DNA of 5,879 nucleotides from Acidobacteriota bacterium (lineage in GTDB: Bacteria > Acidobacteriota > Terriglobia > Terriglobales > SCQP01), in NCBI GenBank assembly GCA_021823305.1, contig JAKAOE010000137.1:1-5879 (forward strand), in the 5' to 3' direction. The notes under the pieces are model-generated. The model worked only from the letters and a program-made list of their open reading frames with translations. It was not told where the DNA came from and made no database searches. How positions within the stretch are numbered: the first letter of the stretch is position 1; each line of letters starts with the position of its first letter. Below are positions 3,934-5,879 of this stretch, piece by piece. Both the position numbers and the translations under genes were made by a program.

Positions 3934-5879
3934 TCATTCCTGCAACGCCGCGGTCAGGCCGTGGGCTTTGGCCAGGGCGTTGAAGGCCGGCACTTGCGTG
4001 GTGGTGAAGGCGTGCGCCCGGCGCGCCAACGCCGCCAGCGCCGCTGCGAGTTGCAGGTGCCCGCCGATCTCGGCGTCGGTCGGCGCCATGTCGGCGCCCG
4101 AGTTTTCCAGGTTGTTGTTCAGCGAGCCCAACTGTTCATAAAGCTCGCTCGGGTTGCGGAAAGAATCCTCGGTGGAACCGGTGGATTCGAGGTTGAACAT
4201 CCTGCCCTCGATCGCCTCCGCCTGCCGCTCCAGCCGCCGCGCCGCCGCCACCACCGGCGCCGCCTGCGGATCGGACGCGAGTCCCTGCTCCAGCCCCTCG
4301 ATCTGCTTGCGCAGGAACTCGAAGTGCTCGATCATGCCCGCCAGCTGGTGCATCTGCCCCTGCAATTGCACCAGGAAAGCTTCGCTGGCCTGCATGTCCT
4401 GCACCGTGCCGACGTCGTGCGGATCGCGCAGCACCTCCAGCGGCCGGGGGCCCGCCGGCGCGCCGTTGACACTCAGGTTCACGGTGAAATCGCCGGGCGC
4501 CACCATGGGCCCGAGCGGCGTCGGCTGCCCCCAGACGTTCAGTTTCCGGCCCTCGGGCGGCGTCGCCACCCAGGGTTCGCCCGGCGGGTTGGTGAGCAGC
4601 GTGATGACGTCGTGGTTGGGATGGCGCAGGTTCCAGAAGATACGATTCAGTCCCGCTCCATCGCGCTGATGCAGGACGCGGATGACGTCCGCGCCGCGGC
4701 GGATGGTGAGCGTCACCCTGGCAGCGGCCGGCAAGTAGTAGTTCAGGTCGGCGCCGTAGGGGATGTCCTCGCCCACGGTGGCGCCGTTGGGATTGTCCTG
4801 ATGCGCCACCACGGTGGTGCGGAAGCGATAGGCCGGCCGCGGCCGGAACAGGTAGGGTTTGCCCGCGGCCGAAACCGTGTCCCAGCTGCGCAGCGGCGTT
4901 ACGTCGTCGAGGATCCACGCCCCGCGGCCATAGGTGCCGATCACCAGGTCGCTGAAGGTGGGCTGGATCTGCAGCCAGTAGACCGGCGCCGGCGGCAGGT
5001 TGTTGCGCAGCTGGGTCCAGTGCGCGCCGTCGTCCCAGGAGATATAGAGCGCGTTTTCCGTGCCGGCGTACAGCATGCCCGGCCGCACCGGATCCTCGCG
5101 CACGATGTGCACAAAGCTGAACTCGGAATGCGGCAGGTCGCCGGCGATGCTGGTCCAGGTTTGACCGTAATCGGTGGTCTTGAACATGTAGGGCGCGTAA
5201 TCGCCCAGGCTCTTGCGGTTGGAGCTGATATAGGCGGTGCCGGCGGCGAAGGGCGAGGCCTGCAGGTTGATCGTGCCCCAAGGCGGCAGGCCGGGGATGT
5301 TTTTGGTGACGTTAGTCCAGTGCAAACCGCCGTCGCGCGTCACGCTCACCTGCCCGTCGTAGCTGCCCGCCCAGATCACGCCCGCCTTGACCGGCGACTC
5401 GTCAATCATGGAGAGGGTGCAGACGTCGTAGGTGCCGAGGTCGTCCCAGGCCAGCCCGCCGGAGTGGCCTTCCTTGCTCTTGTCGTTGGTGGTGAGGTCG
5501 GGGCTGATGCGCTTCCAACTCTGGCCGGCGTCGTCGGTCTGCCAGACGTACTGGCTGCCGACGTAAACCTGGTTGTGGTTCTCCGGCGAGATGGCGATCG
5601 GCATCGTCCAGTTCCAGCGGTTGCGCACCGCCGAGGGCGCGTCGCCGTAGGTGGCGATCGGGTCCACGGCGACGTTGCGCGAGGTGCCGTTGTGCAGGTT
5701 CACGCGCGTCAGGTCGCCGTTGTAGCAGCTCGACCAGATGATGTCGGGGTCCTTCGGGTCGGGCACGCCGAAGCCGCTCTCGTTGTCGCAGCCGCCGTAG
5801 GCGTGCCAGGCGCTCGCCGGAATCACGCCGCCGCCCTGCGGCAGCCGGCTGGGGCCCTCTTCGCCGTCGTCGTCCTGGC
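3934..5879 (-). CDS. VPS10/sortilin-like BNR beta-propeller protein with C-terminal helical domain (5' partial)
   Basis: The frame runs from the right edge to TGA at 3936-3934, about 647 codons. GTG at 5826 (residue 1 here) is not the true start: in-frame codons upstream (5827-5877, QDDDGEEGPSRLP and so on) continue the propeller. Canonical Asp boxes are seen at residues 97-104, 163-170, 217-224 and 263-270, each S/T-x-D-x-G-x-x-W. The propeller closes with IGTYGRGAWILDD (296-308). Next come an Ig/FlgD-like beta domain (about 356-400, ending GLNRIFWNLRH), a second short beta unit (about 444-468, PGDFTVNLSVNG) and a helical, partly coiled-coil domain (473-628). This order matches the family commonly annotated as bacterial 'glycosyl hydrolase, BNR repeat' or 'WD40/YVTN/BNR-like' of about 1000 aa, so roughly a third is off-window. 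No active-site residues are recognised; a secreted binding or scaffold role is inferred. It is first in a tight operon with the 295-aa gene. Confidence 0.9.
   Translation of the reverse strand, partial: QDDDGEEGPSRLPQGGGVIPASAWHAYGGCDNESGFGVPDPKDPDIIWSSCYNGDLTRVNLHNGTSRNVAVDPIATYGDAPSAVRNRWNWTMPIAISPENHNQVYVGSQYVWQTDDAGQSWKRISPDLTTNDKSKEGHSGGLAWDDLGTYDVCTLSMIDESPVKAGVIWAGSYDGQVSVTRDGGLHWTNVTKNIPGLPPWGTINLQASPFAAGTAYISSNRKSLGDYAPYMFKTTDYGQTWTSIAGDLPHSEFSFVHIVREDPVRPGMLYAGTENALYISWDDGAHWTQLRNNLPPAPVYWLQIQPTFSDLVIGTYGRGAWILDDVTPLRSWDTVSAAGKPYLFRPRPAYRFRTTVVAHQDNPNGATVGEDIPYGADLNYYLPAAARVTLTIRRGADVIRVLHQRDGAGLNRIFWNLRHPNHDVITLLTNPPGEPWVATPPEGRKLNVWGQPTPLGPMVAPGDFTVNLSVNGAPAGPRPLEVLRDPHDVGTVQDMQASEAFLVQLQGQMHQLAGMIEHFEFLRKQIEGLEQGLASDPQAAPVVAAARRLERQAEAIEGRMFNLESTGSTEDSFRNPSELYEQLGSLNNNLENSGADMAPTDAEIGGHLQLAAALAALARRAHAFTTTQVPAFNALAKAHGLTAALQE
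3938..3941 (-). promoter_or_regulatory. Shine-Dalgarno of the 295-aa gene, inside the end of the upstream propeller gene
   Basis: On the minus strand AGGA lies within the last codons (cag gaa tga) of the propeller gene, five bases before ATG 3932. The stop codon, one G and the next ATG follow directly, an arrangement typical of translational coupling. It decides the start at 3932 over Met5. Confidence 0.65.
3943..4410 (-). other. C-terminal helical, partly coiled-coil domain of gene 3
   Basis: Residues 473-628 are rich in Leu, Ala, Gln and Glu with heptad-like runs (FLVQLQGQMHQLAGMIEHF; LRKQIEGLEQGLA; RRLERQAEAIEGRM), then a Ser/Asn/Glu-rich loop and a final helical pair (LQLAAALAALARRAHAF; VPAFNALAKAHGL). 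This matches the helical tail seen in many bacterial VPS10-like proteins after the FlgD-like unit. It could serve dimerisation or partner binding, but this is inferred. Confidence 0.65.
4903..5879 (-). other. Beta-propeller domain of gene 3 with four canonical Asp boxes
   Basis: Asp boxes on the minus strand: TDDAGQSW (5538-5515), TRDGGLHW (5340-5317), TTDYGQTW (5178-5155) and SWDDGAHW (5040-5017). Blade strands such as PDPKDPDIIWSS, PENHNQVYVGS, VKAGVIWAGSYDG and VRPGMLYAGTEN precede each box. The final blade closes with GTYGRGAW (4929-4906). Three cysteines (C13, C34, C136) sit in blade strands or loops. The spacing and box quality are much better preserved than in gene 1. The N-terminal blades lie beyond the right edge. 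Confidence 0.85.

Noticed and set aside
2988..3983. 331-aa plus-strand ORF covering the whole 295-aa gene in antisense
   Set aside because: Arg/Gly-rich composition typical of an antisense GC-rich shadow, no domain, no ribosome site; the minus-strand gene has a signal peptide, ribosome site and operon context.
4136..5281. 381-aa minus-strand ORF overlapping the propeller gene in another frame
   Set aside because: Frame-shifted shadow of the propeller gene, rich in Arg/Ala/Gly/His; the true frame holds four Asp boxes in this same region.
5824..5826. GTG 5826 as the start of the minus-strand propeller gene
   Set aside because: In-frame coding sequence continues to the right edge and the family needs several hundred more N-terminal residues; the codon is an internal valine.
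1..5879. Sialidase or glycosyl hydrolase activity for the two propellers
   Set aside because: Asp boxes are structural and occur in many non-enzymes; no catalytic Arg triad, Tyr/Glu pair or GH74-type acid pair could be identified.
1..5879. Mobile elements, CRISPR arrays, tRNA or rRNA genes
   Set aside because: The window is filled by three coding regions, with no regularly spaced identical repeats, transposase-like protein, terminal inverted repeats or RNA gene signatures.

Overview
The window is a completely gene-filled, visibly GC-rich stretch holding three protein genes. No RNA genes, mobile elements, CRISPR arrays or intergenic gaps can be seen. The protein types suggest a metagenomic or genomic fragment of an Acidobacteriota bacterium: secreted VPS10/sortilin-like BNR beta-propellers, Ig-like repeats with a paired cysteine followed by an 'SPASV'-type motif, and a C-terminal membrane segment ending in 'ACGGG'. 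This assignment is inference from family style, not a database result.

Layout: (1) Plus strand, 1-3052: the 3' part of a large extracellular protein whose start lies left of the window. It has a beta-propeller with Asp-box/BNR blades, then six Ig-like repeats each with a cysteine pair, then a C-terminal cassette. The cassette is a hydrophobic segment, a basic KKRPR loop, a second hydrophobic segment ending in a lipobox-like cysteine, a Gly/Ser linker and a final beta-rich tail. (2) Minus strand, 3045-3932: a complete secreted beta-rich protein of 295 aa and unknown function, with a clear signal peptide. (3) Minus strand, 3934-5879: the C-terminal two-thirds or so of a second VPS10/BNR propeller protein whose start lies right of the window. 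It has four canonical Asp boxes, a propeller-closing motif, a FlgD/FnIII-like beta domain and an alpha-helical C-terminal domain.

Genes 3 and 2 form a tight minus-strand operon: one base separates the stop from the next start, and the Shine-Dalgarno of gene 2 lies in the last codons of gene 3. Gene 1 converges on them, and the 3' ends of genes 1 and 2 overlap by 8 bp, leaving no room for a terminator between them. All three products appear to be exported, so the locus probably encodes cell-surface or periplasmic binding/scaffold proteins. No catalytic residues could be identified, and the 'glycosyl hydrolase' or 'sialidase' labels often given to such propellers are not supported here.

The most interesting item is the C-terminal cassette of gene 1. 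It looks like a lipoprotein signal peptide embedded near the C-terminus of a large surface protein, spliced into its last Ig-like domain.
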